A stretch of 64,000 nt of DNA, from assembly GCF_021300615.1 (NCBI RefSeq), contig NZ_JAJTMY010000003.1:1-64000 (forward strand), in the 5' to 3' direction. Made by a program: the position numbers and the translations under genes. The notes beneath the pieces are model-generated. The model saw only the letters and a program-made list of their open reading frames with translations, was not told where the DNA came from and did no database searches. Source of the stretch: Helicobacter anatolicus (GTDB taxonomy: Bacteria > Campylobacterota > Campylobacteria > Campylobacterales > Helicobacteraceae). This document shows positions 25,784 through 35,962 of the stretch, one piece after another. Each line of letters begins with the position of its first letter. The first letter of the stretch is position 1.

Positions 25784-26617
25784 ATGCAAAATGGTTATTA
25801 TGGTGCTGTAGGCGGTATTGTCACACAATTCAATCGCCTTGATACAATTTCAAATAATCTTGCAAATCTCAACACTAATGCCTTCAAGCGTGATGATGTA
25901 ATTATCGGGGATTATCTAAGAATTTATCAAGCATACCAGCAAGAACTTCCTTTAAAAAACCATACAAAAGAAGCAGCAAAATTTGTCAATCGCGCTCTTG
26001 ATCGTGTGCCAATTATTTCTGATTCTTATAGCGATCAAAGATTAGGAGTAATGATGCCTACACAAAACTCCCTAGATTTTGCCCTATCAAAAGAAAATCT
26101 ATTTTTTGCCATACAAACCCCACAGGGTGTTCGCTATACACGCGATGGAGCTTTTGTAATCGGGGACGATGGAATGCTAAGCACCAAAGAAGGTTATCAT
26201 GTCTTAAGTAGAGCAGGTTTAGAAACCGAGGAAGGGATTTTAATTGATCCACAATCTCAAATTGAAGTAGATACAAATGGTAATCTTTATGTACGAGTTG
26301 CAGATACTGAAAATGCGGGAGAGGCAACACAAAATAACGCAATTGCAATTGTTAGTTTTACAAATCCTCGCTTACTTAAAAAAGTTGGACAAAATCTATA
26401 TACCTATCCTGAAGAAAAAATAGATGATCGCACAAATATCCTTACCCCCTCTGCATTGCGTCAAGGATTTTTAGAAAAAAGTAATGTAAATGCAGTCGTT
26501 GAGATGACAAATCTCATAGAAACCAATCGCCTTGTAGATATGTATTCAAAAGTCTTAAAAACCCATATGGATGAGCTAAACTCTGAAGCAATCAACAAAC
26601 TAGCCACAAGAGCCTAA
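25784..26617 (+). CDS. flgF: Flagellar proximal/basal rod protein (FlgF/FlgG2)
   Basis: 277 residues. The N-terminal rod motif (NRLDTISNNLANLNTNAFKR) and the C-terminal helix (NVNAVVEMTNLIETNRLVDMYSKVLKT) define the FlgF/FlgG family of axial proteins. Axial proteins are secreted through the flagellar export gate without a cleaved signal. C. jejuni FlgG2 (Cj0697) and H. pylori HP1092 are alike in length. RBS AAGGAG 6 nt from the ATG. Starts a transcript that continues into miaA with no gap. Distinguishing FlgF from FlgG by sequence alone is not certain. Confidence 0.87.
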   Translation: MQNGYYGAVGGIVTQFNRLDTISNNLANLNTNAFKRDDVIIGDYLRIYQAYQQELPLKNHTKEAAKFVNRALDRVPIISDSYSDQRLGVMMPTQNSLDFALSKENLFFAIQTPQGVRYTRDGAFVIGDDGMLSTKEGYHVLSRAGLETEEGILIDPQSQIEVDTNGNLYVRVADTENAGEATQNNAIAIVSFTNPRLLKKVGQNLYTYPEEKIDDRTNILTPSALRQGFLEKSNVNAVVEMTNLIETNRLVDMYSKVLKTHMDELNSEAINKLATRA

Positions 26618-27505
26618 ATGTCACAAAAAAAACTTTTAGCAATTCTTGGGGCTAGTGGGAGTGGAAAAAGCGCCTTAGCACTAGATTTAGCAAAAAAATT
26701 AGATGCGGAGATTTTTTCACTAGATTCTCTAAGCATTTACAAAAATATCAATATTCTCTCTGCAAAACCCACAAAACAAGAGCTAGATTCTATCAAGCAT
26801 TATGGAGTTGATGTTCTAGAAATCTCACAAAACAATAATGCAATGCTTTTTAAAAATCTCCTTTTAGAAGCAATAAAAAAAACAACAAAAAACACTCTAA
26901 TTATTGTAGGAGGAAGTAGTTTTTATCTCAAAGCAATTATAGATGGATTAAGCCCGATGCCAGAAATCTCCTCTGAAATAAAATTGCAAATAAATTCATT
27001 ACAAGACCCCTACTCTACTTTAAAATCCATTGATAAAGACTTTGCGCAATCCATCAAACCTCAAGACACCTATAGAATAAAAAAAGGGCTAGAAATATAT
27101 TTTGCTTCTAAAATCCCTCCTACACAATATTTTTTACACAATCCGCCACAAAAATTCCCCTATAAAATTACAACCTTTTGCATCAGTATTGCTAGAGATA
27201 TTTTAAGAGAAAAAATCATCTTAAGAACACAAAAAATGCTAGATTTAGGGGGCGTAGAAGAAATACAAAATCTATTAAAAATATATCCAAAAAATGCACA
27301 ACCCTTCAAAGCCATAGGACCTAAAGAATGTATAGATTTTTTGGAGAGAAAAATAGATTTTCAAACACTAAAAGAACAGATCAACACCCATACTATGCAA
27401 CTTGCCAAACGCCAAACAACATTTAATAAAACACAATTTAAAAATATAAATTTTTTAGAAAAAAATCAATTATTTGATGAGATTCTAAGGCAGCATCAGG
27501 CATAA
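26618..27505 (+). CDS. miaA: tRNA dimethylallyltransferase
   Basis: 295 residues. P-loop [12 protein letters not shown] near the N-terminus, SLDSLSIYK (the DSxQ-like motif), and a C-terminal region with GPKECIDFL. MiaA adds dimethylallyl to A37 of tRNAs that read UNN codons, using DMAPP made by the MEP pathway. Its ATG follows the flgF stop directly (TAAATG), so it is coupled to a flagellar transcript. Somewhat shorter than E. coli MiaA (316). Confidence 0.93.
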   Translation: MSQKKLLAILGASGSGKSALALDLAKKLDAEIFSLDSLSIYKNINILSAKPTKQELDSIKHYGVDVLEISQNNNAMLFKNLLLEAIKKTTKNTLIIVGGSSFYLKAIIDGLSPMPEISSEIKLQINSLQDPYSTLKSIDKDFAQSIKPQDTYRIKKGLEIYFASKIPPTQYFLHNPPQKFPYKITTFCISIARDILREKIILRTQKMLDLGGVEEIQNLLKIYPKNAQPFKAIGPKECIDFLERKIDFQTLKEQINTHTMQLAKRQTTFNKTQFKNINFLEKNQLFDEILRQHQA

Positions 27506-27534
27506 TTACCAAAAAACCACAAGGGGTAATTATG
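27501..27534 (+). promoter_or_regulatory. Hairpin pairing the miaA stop with the purH start codon
   Basis: CATAATTACC (27501-27510) and GGTAATTATG (27525-27534) are perfect inverted repeats of 10 bp around a 14-nt loop. The left arm holds the miaA TAA stop, the right arm the purH ATG, and part of the purH Shine-Dalgarno (AAGGGG, 27521-27526) enters the stem. Ribosomes finishing miaA would melt the stem, so purH translation should depend on miaA translation or on release of the hairpin. Confidence 0.6.
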
Positions 27535-29064
27535 TATGCATTACTAAGTGTTAGCGACAAAGAGGGCATTGTAGATTTTGCCAAAGGCCTAATTAAATTA
27601 GATTACAAAATTCTCAGCACAGGCGGAACCTTGCAATTGTTACAACAAAATAATATTGAAGCTATGGATGTGAGCTCTTATACACAAAGTGAAGAAATGT
27701 TTGAAGGGCGTGTAAAAACCTTGCACCCTAAAATTCATGGTGGTATTTTATATCAAAGAGACAAGAAAAAGGACTGCGAAGTCGCACAAGAAAAAGGGAT
27801 TTTTCCTATTGATATTGTTTGTGTCAATCTCTATCCCTTCAAAAACACTATAGAAAAAACTAATGATTTTGATGAAATTATCGAAAATATTGATATTGGC
27901 GGGCCATCAATGGTACGCGCTGCTGCAAAAAATTTCAAAAGCGTTTTGATTGTAACAGACAAAAATGATTATTCTTTTATCTTAGAACAACTAAAAAATA
28001 AGCAAAATACTCTAAGTTTACGCCAAGAAATGATGATAAAGGCTTTCAATCATACTGCACAATATGACTGCATTATCGCAAATTACATGAATCAAAAATT
28101 CCACGAAGGCTTTGGAGAAAAAATTTTTATTTGTGCGCAAAAATCTTTCCAAACACGCTATGGAGAAAATCCACACCAAAAAGGTGGATTTTATGAATTT
28201 GAAAACCATTTTGCAAAGCATTTCAAAGTTTTAAAAGGCGAACCTAGCTTCAATAATATGACAGATATTAACGCGGCTATAAGACTTGCCACAAGCTTTG
28301 GAGATAGTCCTGCTGTAAGCATTATAAAACATGGAAACCCTTGTGGTTTTGCCATTAAAGAAAATCTTCTTTCTAGCTACATATGTGCTCTAAAATGTGA
28401 TAATGTGAGTGCTTATGGTGGTGTTGTAGCAGTCAATGGAATTATTGATGAAGCATTGGCACTAGAAATGTCTAAAACCTTTATTGAGGTGCTAGTAGGT
28501 GCAAATATCACCCCTGAAGCATTAAAGATTTTTGATTCCAAAAAAAGAATGAAAATTTTTACTTATGGAGATAAAATCCTACACAAACACCGCGATGCTT
28601 ATGATTTTAAGCATATTGAAGGGGGAATTGTCTATCAAAACAATGATTGCATCCAAACTAGCGAAGTAGAAAATGCCAAACAAATGGGCAAAATAAAAGC
28701 AAGTGATAAACAAATTAAAGATCTTACAATTGCTTATATTATCGCTGGTATCACAAAATCTAATTGTGTAGCCTATGTCAAAGATAGTGCACTTGTAGCT
28801 ATTGGTATGGGAATGACTAGTCGCGTTGATGCCTCAAGAGCCGCAATTGAAAAAGCAAAAGATATGGGACTAGATTTAAAGGGTTGCGTACTTGCTTCAG
28901 AGGCATTTTTTCCCTTCAAAGATAGTATAGAAATGGCTGCAGAAGTTGGTGTAAGTGCAATTATAGAGCCAGGAGGAAGTATTCGTGATGATGAGGTGAT
29001 TGCATGTGCAGATGTAAATAATATTGCTATTTATTTTACAGGTATAAGACATTTTTACCATTAA
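27532..29064 (+). CDS. purH: Bifunctional AICAR transformylase / IMP cyclohydrolase
   Basis: 510 residues, the normal length. Residues 1-190 form the MGS-like IMP cyclohydrolase domain ([18 protein letters not shown]); the rest is AICAR transformylase with KHGNPCGFA. It catalyses the last two steps of IMP synthesis. One base change from consensus spacing is the hairpin over its start. Last gene of flgF-miaA-purH. Confidence 0.96.
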   Translation: MYALLSVSDKEGIVDFAKGLIKLDYKILSTGGTLQLLQQNNIEAMDVSSYTQSEEMFEGRVKTLHPKIHGGILYQRDKKKDCEVAQEKGIFPIDIVCVNLYPFKNTIEKTNDFDEIIENIDIGGPSMVRAAAKNFKSVLIVTDKNDYSFILEQLKNKQNTLSLRQEMMIKAFNHTAQYDCIIANYMNQKFHEGFGEKIFICAQKSFQTRYGENPHQKGGFYEFENHFAKHFKVLKGEPSFNNMTDINAAIRLATSFGDSPAVSIIKHGNPCGFAIKENLLSSYICALKCDNVSAYGGVVAVNGIIDEALALEMSKTFIEVLVGANITPEALKIFDSKKRMKIFTYGDKILHKHRDAYDFKHIEGGIVYQNNDCIQTSEVENAKQMGKIKASDKQIKDLTIAYIIAGITKSNCVAYVKDSALVAIGMGMTSRVDASRAAIEKAKDMGLDLKGCVLASEAFFPFKDSIEMAAEVGVSAIIEPGGSIRDDEVIACADVNNIAIYFTGIRHFYH

Positions 29065-29074
29065 TTTTATATAG

Positions 29075-29095
29075 GCCTCTTTAGTTTCAAGGGGC
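29075..29095 (+). terminator. Possible terminator of purH
   Basis: GCCTCTT and AAGGGGC pair (one G-U) around a 7-nt loop, 10 nt past the purH stop, followed by the short pyrimidine stretch TACTTTTC. The T-run is weak, so termination efficiency is doubtful. Confidence 0.35.
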
Positions 29096-29476
29096 TACTT
29101 TTCAAACTTACTAATCAAAATACAATCCAAAAAAAACTTTTATTACAATAAAAATTGACAAAAATCTATAAAATATCATAAATTAAAATCACAAAAAAAT
29201 AAAAGATTAAAATATTGCAATATTATATCTTCTAAAACTTTACTTAATAAAAAGCTAGTTTTTGACAATTTCTGTATATATCTAAAAAATATTAGAAAAC
29301 AATAATCTATAAACCAATATAATAAAAACTTTTACAAAAACCACATTAATCCTCTATTGTAAAGCCAATAACATAAGCATTAGCAAAATTTAGCACTAAG
29401 TTTTATAATTTTGTAAAATATTTTTAAACTACCTAGGCTCTTAATTTCAAAAAAGGCATAACCAACTTATTTGATT
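29096..29476. other. AT-rich 381-nt gap between purH and dxs
   Basis: Very AT-rich, with no plausible reading frame, tRNA or long repeat. On the plus strand two TTGACA hexamers (near 29156 and 29264) are each followed by AT-rich sequence; TTGACA near 29156 has ATAAAT 17 nt on. These could drive a small RNA, but no terminator hairpin follows at a fixed distance. Both flanking genes converge here. Confidence 0.5.
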
Positions 29477-31312
29477 TTATTTTTCTTGTAAATCTTGCAA
29501 AATTTTTTCAAAAAATTCTTCAAACCCCAAAGACTTTTCTACTGCTGTAGTTTTTCCATGAGTTACAAAAAGATCTTGAATCTCAAAACTTTTTACAGGA
29601 ATAAAAAAATTATGTTCGCTCATAAACTCCATAATAGCACTACCCACACCCCCTAAATAATAGCTATCACTAAAAATATAAAGCCTTTTATAATGTGATA
29701 AAATCTCCTTTAAAGCCAAATCTAAAGGTTTTACAAAACGCAAATCTAGCAATCCTGCAGAAATTCCATGTTCTGCCAATTTCTCACGCACAAAATATGC
29801 ACGCCCCACACCATTACCATAACCAATTAATAAAATTTCCCCATCCTTAAAAAGCCATTCACACCGCCCTAAAACAAAAGGAGTGCTTAAAATCTCATCA
29901 TCTAATACAAAATTCCCTCTAGGGTAACGAAAAGCACAAGGAGCATGATTAATAGTACTTGCAAACTTTACAGATTCCACAAGACTTGCATTATCTCTTG
30001 GTGCAAATAAAATCATATTAGGAATGGAACGCAAATAAGCAATATCAAGCAAACCTTGATGCGTCTCACCATCTTCCCCTACAATCCCCGCACGATCAAT
30101 AGCAAATTTTAATGGTAGCGACATAATACAAGTATCATGCACAATCTGATCGTATGCGCGTTGTAAAAAAGTAGAATAAATACTCACAAAAGGCTTAAAC
30201 CCCTCCTTTGCCATTGCAGCCATCGAGGTCACTGCATGCTGCTCAGCAATCGCTACATCCCAAAAACGCTGCGGGTATTTTTCTATCAAAGATTCCAGTC
30301 CTGTTCCACCAGGCATTGCCGCTGTAACCCCCACAACTTTTTCATCTTCTTGTGCAAGTTCTAAAAGTGTTTTAGAATAAATTTGCGTAGGATTAAGCTT
30401 GATAGATTTAGGAGCTCCTCTCCCTGTTTTAAGATCAAAAGGTCCCACACCATGCCATTTTTCAAACTGACCCTCTGCAATCTCATACCCCTTACCCTTT
30501 AGAGTTTGCGCATGTATAATCACAGGTTCTTTAAGTTCTTTCGCCTTTTTTAGTGTCTGAATCATTACTTCCAAATCATGCCCATCAACAGGACCAATAT
30601 AATGTATCCCCATTTCTTCAAATAAAACACCTGGGGTAATAAGTTTGAAAGATTCTTCAAATCTTTTTGCCAAATAAGTGGCACTTTCTGGCATTTTTTC
30701 TAAAATTTTTTTGACATTATTTTTTAATTTTTGGTAAAAACTTCCGCTCATCATACTAGAAAGATAACGACTAATTGCACCTATAGGCTTTGCAATACTC
30801 ATTTCATTATCATTTAAAATAATAATCATAGGATATTTACGATCACCTAATTCATTAAGTGCTTCATATACCAATCCAGCGCTCATGCTTCCATCACCAA
30901 TTAAGGCAATTGGCAACCCATCTTGATGTTTTAAAGCAAATGCCTTAGCAACACCCACGCCTAAAGAAATAGAAGTTGAACTATGCCCAGCGATAAAATA
31001 ATCACTTGGGGATTCTGAGGGTTTAATAAAACCACTAATTCCATTAAATTGACGTAATGAACTAAAACTTTCCCACCTCCCTGTAAGCAACTTATGCGCA
31101 TAAGCTTGATGACTAACATCAAAAATAAAAGGATTTTTTTTACAATCAAATACAGAATGCATTGCAACAATCAGTTCCACTGCCCCGAGTGTCGAACTTA
31201 AATGTCCTCCATTTGTGCTTACAACATCTAAGATTCTTTGCCGAATATTTTGACATAAATCTTGCAGATCACTAAGCTGCATATTTTTTAAATCGTAATG
31301 TGTTTTTATCAT
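29477..31312 (-). CDS. dxs: 1-deoxy-D-xylulose-5-phosphate synthase
   Basis: 611 residues. Thiamine diphosphate motif GDGSMSAG...LNDNEMSI in the first half and the catalytic Glu within VAIAEQHAVT in the second. It condenses pyruvate and glyceraldehyde-3-phosphate, the first step of the MEP pathway, and supplies precursors for MiaA and thiamine/pyridoxal. Last gene of the fliF-G-H run, an arrangement also found in H. pylori (HP0351-HP0354) and C. jejuni. Its ATG overlaps the fliH stop (TAATG). Confidence 0.96.
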   Translation of the reverse strand: MIKTHYDLKNMQLSDLQDLCQNIRQRILDVVSTNGGHLSSTLGAVELIVAMHSVFDCKKNPFIFDVSHQAYAHKLLTGRWESFSSLRQFNGISGFIKPSESPSDYFIAGHSSTSISLGVGVAKAFALKHQDGLPIALIGDGSMSAGLVYEALNELGDRKYPMIIILNDNEMSIAKPIGAISRYLSSMMSGSFYQKLKNNVKKILEKMPESATYLAKRFEESFKLITPGVLFEEMGIHYIGPVDGHDLEVMIQTLKKAKELKEPVIIHAQTLKGKGYEIAEGQFEKWHGVGPFDLKTGRGAPKSIKLNPTQIYSKTLLELAQEDEKVVGVTAAMPGGTGLESLIEKYPQRFWDVAIAEQHAVTSMAAMAKEGFKPFVSIYSTFLQRAYDQIVHDTCIMSLPLKFAIDRAGIVGEDGETHQGLLDIAYLRSIPNMILFAPRDNASLVESVKFASTINHAPCAFRYPRGNFVLDDEILSTPFVLGRCEWLFKDGEILLIGYGNGVGRAYFVREKLAEHGISAGLLDLRFVKPLDLALKEILSHYKRLYIFSDSYYLGGVGSAIMEFMSEHNFFIPVKSFEIQDLFVTHGKTTAVEKSLGFEEFFEKILQDLQEK

Positions 31313-32106
31313 TATTCTATAGTGTTATCTAGCACATTTTGCTTCAAAACTCTAAAACGTGTCATTACATTACCATCGATATTTCCCGCCTTAGAAGCAA
31401 TTACCACGCCACCTTTTGCAATATTATCATCTGCTTGTATTTCGACATTTTTCAAATCTAAATTCTCTCTTAAATAAGGATAATCTAGAGTATTAACACG
31501 CAATTCCACTTGCGTAATATCTCGCATACTCTCCATGAGATGATGTGCAAGAGAAATAGCAATTTTTTGGCTATTTTCCTCGACTTCTTTAACAATTACC
31601 TCTCTAGCCATATCAATTGCAATTTGCGCTAAATCTTGCTCTAATTCTTTGATTTTTTCTTCAGATAATTTTAAGCTTTTTTCTAATGCAATCACCGCAT
31701 TAATTAAAGATTGTTTTTCTTTTTCCACACTTTCTAAAAGTTCTTTTTTGATTTTTTCCTCCCCTTCACGCAAACCATCTTTATAAGCATCACTCCTTGT
31801 AGTAGAAATTCTCTCTTCCATATCAAGTTGCTGTTTTTCTACTTGTAATTGCATTTTTGCTAGCGATGATGCAAGCTCATCTGTTTTTTGCAATAATTTT
31901 TCAACCAACTCTTTTTCAAAAGAATTATTCGTGCTTGATGTTTGATTTGTCACATCAGGTGTTGTCAAAACCTCTTGAAATTGTTTTTTATCCTCCATCG
32001 CCTCTTCTTGACCGATGGATTTAAATTGATATTTTTGTATATTATGATGTTCCATTTTGGATTGAGAAATCAAATCTTGTTGGCCAGAATCACTCGATAA
32101 TATCAT
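31312..32106 (-). CDS. fliH: Flagellar export ATPase regulator FliH
   Basis: 264 residues from the second Met (32106), because AGGAG is 6 nt before it while an ATG at 32112 abuts it. Residues about 60-165 are strongly helical and charged (coiled coil), followed by a V-type ATPase subunit E-like C-terminal domain (about 150-262). It binds FliI ATPase and couples it to the C-ring. Overlaps the end of fliG by 17 nt. Confidence 0.9.
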   Translation of the reverse strand: MILSSDSGQQDLISQSKMEHHNIQKYQFKSIGQEEAMEDKKQFQEVLTTPDVTNQTSSTNNSFEKELVEKLLQKTDELASSLAKMQLQVEKQQLDMEERISTTRSDAYKDGLREGEEKIKKELLESVEKEKQSLINAVIALEKSLKLSEEKIKELEQDLAQIAIDMAREVIVKEVEENSQKIAISLAHHLMESMRDITQVELRVNTLDYPYLRENLDLKNVEIQADDNIAKGGVVIASKAGNIDGNVMTRFRVLKQNVLDNTIE

Positions 32107-33118
32107 CTTCATCTCCTAATTGGATTAATCCTTGATCAGAAAGATTTTGTACAATCTCGACAATCTTTCTTTGTGCTGCTTCTACATCTTTTACTTTAAC
32201 AGCACCTAAAAATTGCATTTCTTCAACAAATTGCTCACTAGCTCTTGTACTCATATTCTCTAAAAATCTTTGTTTCAAATCATCAGGCGCAGTTTTCAAT
32301 GCTAGGATTAAATCCCGCTTATCTGCCACTTTCAAAATCTCTCTAATAGCATTCTTATCAAGTTTAGTAATATCTTCAAATGTAAACATCATTTCTTTGA
32401 TTTCGCTTGCTAATTGCCCATCAATTTGTTCAATATAAGAAATTGTAGTTTTTGCAGCCTTTTGTCCCAACCGATTAAACATTTCTGCCACTGCTCTAGG
32501 TCCACCAACTTCCACTTTATAGCTAGTAAGTGTTTCAAGCTTACTTTCTAAAACCGTAGAAACTCTTTTAATTACACTTGGTGGAATATCTCCTAGATTT
32601 GCCATTCTTACAGAAATCTTTGCCTTTACATCATCTTGAAAATACCCTAATGTTTCAGCAGCAGACAAGGGGTCCATGTGTGCTAGAATCAATGCAATAG
32701 TTTGAGGATGCTCATTGACAATAAAATCAGCCAATTGTTGTGGGCGCACCTTAGAAAGATAAGAAAAATTTTTTGCAGATTGCATGGTTTTAGAAAGCTT
32801 ATCTAAAACTTTTTTTGCACCATCTGGCCCTAGCGTCCTACTTAAAAGCTCTCTGGCATAATCCAAACCACCATTATTAATATATTGATTACTTTGTAAA
32901 ATCGTATGGAACTCTTCTAAAACTGCTGCGCCAATTGATTTATCTGTCCCACTTAATTGGATAATGTGCTTACTAATTTCTGAAATGCTCTCAATATCTA
33001 AATGTCTAAAAATCTCTGTCGTAAGATCTTCACCAATCTGTATCAACAAAATGGCGATCTTTTCTGCCATCGAGAATTCATCATACTGCGCTTTTTGTTT
33101 AGAATTTAGATTAGACAT
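32090..33118 (-). CDS. fliG: Flagellar motor switch protein FliG
   Basis: 342 residues. The EHPQTIALILAHM motif of the middle domain is conserved, and the C-terminal domain keeps charged torque residues in MFTFEDITKLDKNAIREIL. It forms the top of the C-ring and contacts MotA. RBS AGGAG 7 nt before the ATG. 8 nt after fliF. Confidence 0.95.
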   Translation of the reverse strand: MSNLNSKQKAQYDEFSMAEKIAILLIQIGEDLTTEIFRHLDIESISEISKHIIQLSGTDKSIGAAVLEEFHTILQSNQYINNGGLDYARELLSRTLGPDGAKKVLDKLSKTMQSAKNFSYLSKVRPQQLADFIVNEHPQTIALILAHMDPLSAAETLGYFQDDVKAKISVRMANLGDIPPSVIKRVSTVLESKLETLTSYKVEVGGPRAVAEMFNRLGQKAAKTTISYIEQIDGQLASEIKEMMFTFEDITKLDKNAIREILKVADKRDLILALKTAPDDLKQRFLENMSTRASEQFVEEMQFLGAVKVKDVEAAQRKIVEIVQNLSDQGLIQLGDEDDIIE

Positions 33119-33126
33119 TTATTCTC

Positions 33127-34821
33127 CTAAGATTTCATATCAGGGTTAATTTCATCTTTAATTAACATTTTAAAGAGCATAGCAATTTCTTCTGGCTTTT
33201 CTTCAATAATATTTTTTGTTTTTTCTAAAAGCACATCATATTTAACTTCATCTTCATTAAAGGTTTTACCAATACCAAGTTGCTCTTCTACTCTTTTACG
33301 CATTTCACTAAACTTATTGAAATCTTCATCCTCTTCATCTGTAGTTTCAAATAAAGATTCAATTTTTTCTTCATCATTATTTTGCGTTTCGAGCATTCTC
33401 TCTGTAAATGGTACAACAATTTTTTTGTAAAAGATAAATATAATCAATGCAACAATAAGATATTTTAACAATGGCATAAATGGAAGCATATAAGCCTCAA
33501 TTTTATTAGCAAAACGATCAAATTTTGTGACTGGAACATAATTTTGTGTCTTTGCATTAAATTCAAAATTACTCACTGTAACATCATCGCCTCTTTTTTG
33601 GCTATAACCAATAGCTTGTTTTACAAGAAGACTGATTTTTTCCATTTCCGCTTCGCTCATCGGAACAAATTCAATTTTTTCCACCCCTTCATCTAAAACC
33701 TTTTTATAACGCCCATCAACAACAACCGCTGCACTTAAACGCACCAAAACACCAAACTCACCCTTAATCTCATTAATCGTCTTGCCGACTTCATAATTTG
33801 TAGTATTTTGTGTTTTTTCATACTTTTCTTTTCCTGTATCATCAAGCCCTTGCACTGGCCCAATATTACTTACAGCACCAGGCACACCACCAACTTGTTT
33901 TTCTTGTCCTCCTTCTCGCTTTTCCTCCAAGCTCTGTTCACTTCGCACAACATTATTAGGATCATAAACTTCTTGCAAACTCTTTCTTTGAGAAAAATCA
34001 AAATCCGCATTTACCTTTGCAACCACCTTATCCTCACCCCCAACAACAGGAGAGAGAATATTAATAATTTTTGCTTCTAGTACCTTTTCAATATTTTGCT
34101 TATATTTTAGCTGTGTAGCAGCAGCTTCCTTAGAAGCACTAAGTTCATCATCTTCACCCAAAGGTTCTCCACTTTGACTTACCAACTTAACATTTTCAAT
34201 ACTCAAATTAGGAATGGCTGCGGCAACAAGATTTTTGATTCCAAAAATTTGTGCACTTGTGAGATTTGCACCTGCTTTAATCCCAAGCATTACAGATGCA
34301 GTAGGAGGGGTTTGCTGACTGACAAAAACCGAACTTTTTGGAATAGCAATTAACACATTGGCTTTTTGAATAGGAGAAAGACTTTCAATTGTTCTTGATA
34401 ATTCTCCCTCGATCGCGCGTAAAAACTTAATTTTATGTTCCTCATCTGTTGTACCAAAATCCTTGGTGTCAAAAATCTCAAAGCCCACTTTGCTAGTTTT
34501 TGGAATCCCTTGTGATGCTAATGCAATTCTTTGTTCATAAACCTTATCTTTAGGGATTAAAATGGTTTCTTCATTAGAGACTTTATAAGGGATTTGATTT
34601 TGTTGCAAGTGTTGTAAGATTAAAGCACTATCACTAGCATTCATCCCCTCAAACAATACTGCATATCCATCATTTCTTTCTTTTCCATTTGTAGAAAAAA
34701 TTACCAAAAAAACAAAAAATGCGATTACTGCAATGGCACCACCAATAATAATAATACGCTGCTTTTTGCTAAAATTATTAAAAAATTTCAGTGTTTGAGA
34801 AAAAACTGCCCTTAAATCCAA
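33127..34821 (-). CDS. fliF: Flagellar MS-ring protein FliF
   Basis: 564 residues. Two membrane helices, about residues 24-43 and 434-455, flank a large periplasmic part with ring-building motifs (about 50-225) and a low-complexity proline/glycine linker near 305-330; the C-terminal cytoplasmic tail (about 460-564) is acidic and binds FliG. TTG start with GGGTAG upstream. H. pylori FliF has similar length. Comes 32 nt after hisC. Confidence 0.95.
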   Translation of the reverse strand: MDLRAVFSQTLKFFNNFSKKQRIIIIGGAIAVIAFFVFLVIFSTNGKERNDGYAVLFEGMNASDSALILQHLQQNQIPYKVSNEETILIPKDKVYEQRIALASQGIPKTSKVGFEIFDTKDFGTTDEEHKIKFLRAIEGELSRTIESLSPIQKANVLIAIPKSSVFVSQQTPPTASVMLGIKAGANLTSAQIFGIKNLVAAAIPNLSIENVKLVSQSGEPLGEDDELSASKEAAATQLKYKQNIEKVLEAKIINILSPVVGGEDKVVAKVNADFDFSQRKSLQEVYDPNNVVRSEQSLEEKREGGQEKQVGGVPGAVSNIGPVQGLDDTGKEKYEKTQNTTNYEVGKTINEIKGEFGVLVRLSAAVVVDGRYKKVLDEGVEKIEFVPMSEAEMEKISLLVKQAIGYSQKRGDDVTVSNFEFNAKTQNYVPVTKFDRFANKIEAYMLPFMPLLKYLIVALIIFIFYKKIVVPFTERMLETQNNDEEKIESLFETTDEEDEDFNKFSEMRKRVEEQLGIGKTFNEDEVKYDVLLEKTKNIIEEKPEEIAMLFKMLIKDEINPDMKS

Positions 34822-34853
34822 AAAACTACCCTATTAAAAAATTGCCTAGCATT

Positions 34854-35954
34854 TTACGATAAATTTGCTTGTAATAAACTAAAAACTTTAAGATTTTGTT
34901 CTTTTGTTCCAATTGTAATTCGCAATGCATTTAAACCATAAGATACTAAATCTCTAACCAACACACCTTTCTGGAGTAATTTCTCACAAATTTCTGTGCT
35001 ATTTAATGTCTTGTTATCACAAAACAAGGTGATAAAATTTGCATAAGATGGTATAAAATCCATTTGATGAGAATGAGCAAAATCTTCATAATCTCGCATA
35101 AAAGTAAAGTTATCTTCTACACTTTTTTGAATAAATTCCTCGTCTTTTAATGCCCAATATGCCGCCTCCAAACTTAAAGAACCCACATTAAAGGGGGGAC
35201 GAATCTTATGAAGCTTAGCAATCAAATCATCTTGAGCAATACCATAACCAATACGCAAACCTCCAAGCCCATAAGCCTTAGAAAAAGTTTTTAGCACAAT
35301 CACATTACTAAAATCCAAAACTAATTTTTTACAATCAATACTTTTATTTTTGTCTTTAAAAGCAGCATATTCTTGATATGCCCCATCTAAAACTACCAAA
35401 GTTTTATGATCTATGGAGGTTAAAAATTCATAAACCTCAACAAAATCCAAACATTCTCCAAGTGGGTTATTAGGCAAGCATAAGAAAATAACATCTGCCC
35501 CATGCTCCTTATAACTTTCCTCAAACTCTTTAAGATCATGTAATTTTCCAGAGGTTTTTATAATCTTTGCACCTGTTTGCTTGGCATAAATTTCATACAT
35601 TGCAAAAGTTGTTTTTGCCATCAAAACCCTACTAGAAGCATTACATTTAATACGTAAACAAAACTCAATAATCTGATCACTTCCTGCACCAATAATAAAA
35701 TTTTGCGCACTCAAACCATAAGTTTTTGCCAATAATTCTTTTAATTTTCCCATAGAATCATCAGGATATAAACTAATATTTTTTGCATATTTTTTTATCG
35801 ATTCTATGACTTTTTGCGAACAACCATAAGGATTTTCATTGCTTGCAAGCCGAATAATATCTTCTGGCAAAACCCCAAAATCTCTCACTACCTCATCTAC
35901 AGGACGCCCTGCATTATAAGGGGCAATATTTTCTAAAAATGCATTAAAAATCAT
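34854..35954 (-). CDS. hisC: Histidinol-phosphate aminotransferase
   Basis: 366 residues of fold-type I PLP enzymes, with ASNENPYG near the N-terminus and the PLP lysine in KTFSKAYGLGGLRIGYG. It makes histidinol phosphate from imidazole acetol phosphate; HisC also works on aromatic 2-oxoacids. Sits directly before fliF, as in C. jejuni (Cj0317-Cj0318). A PHP-type histidinol phosphatase precedes it by 8 nt, so two successive histidine steps are paired. Confidence 0.93.
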   Translation of the reverse strand: MIFNAFLENIAPYNAGRPVDEVVRDFGVLPEDIIRLASNENPYGCSQKVIESIKKYAKNISLYPDDSMGKLKELLAKTYGLSAQNFIIGAGSDQIIEFCLRIKCNASSRVLMAKTTFAMYEIYAKQTGAKIIKTSGKLHDLKEFEESYKEHGADVIFLCLPNNPLGECLDFVEVYEFLTSIDHKTLVVLDGAYQEYAAFKDKNKSIDCKKLVLDFSNVIVLKTFSKAYGLGGLRIGYGIAQDDLIAKLHKIRPPFNVGSLSLEAAYWALKDEEFIQKSVEDNFTFMRDYEDFAHSHQMDFIPSYANFITLFCDNKTLNSTEICEKLLQKGVLVRDLVSYGLNALRITIGTKEQNLKVFSLLQANLS

Positions 35955-35962
35955 CTTTGCTC

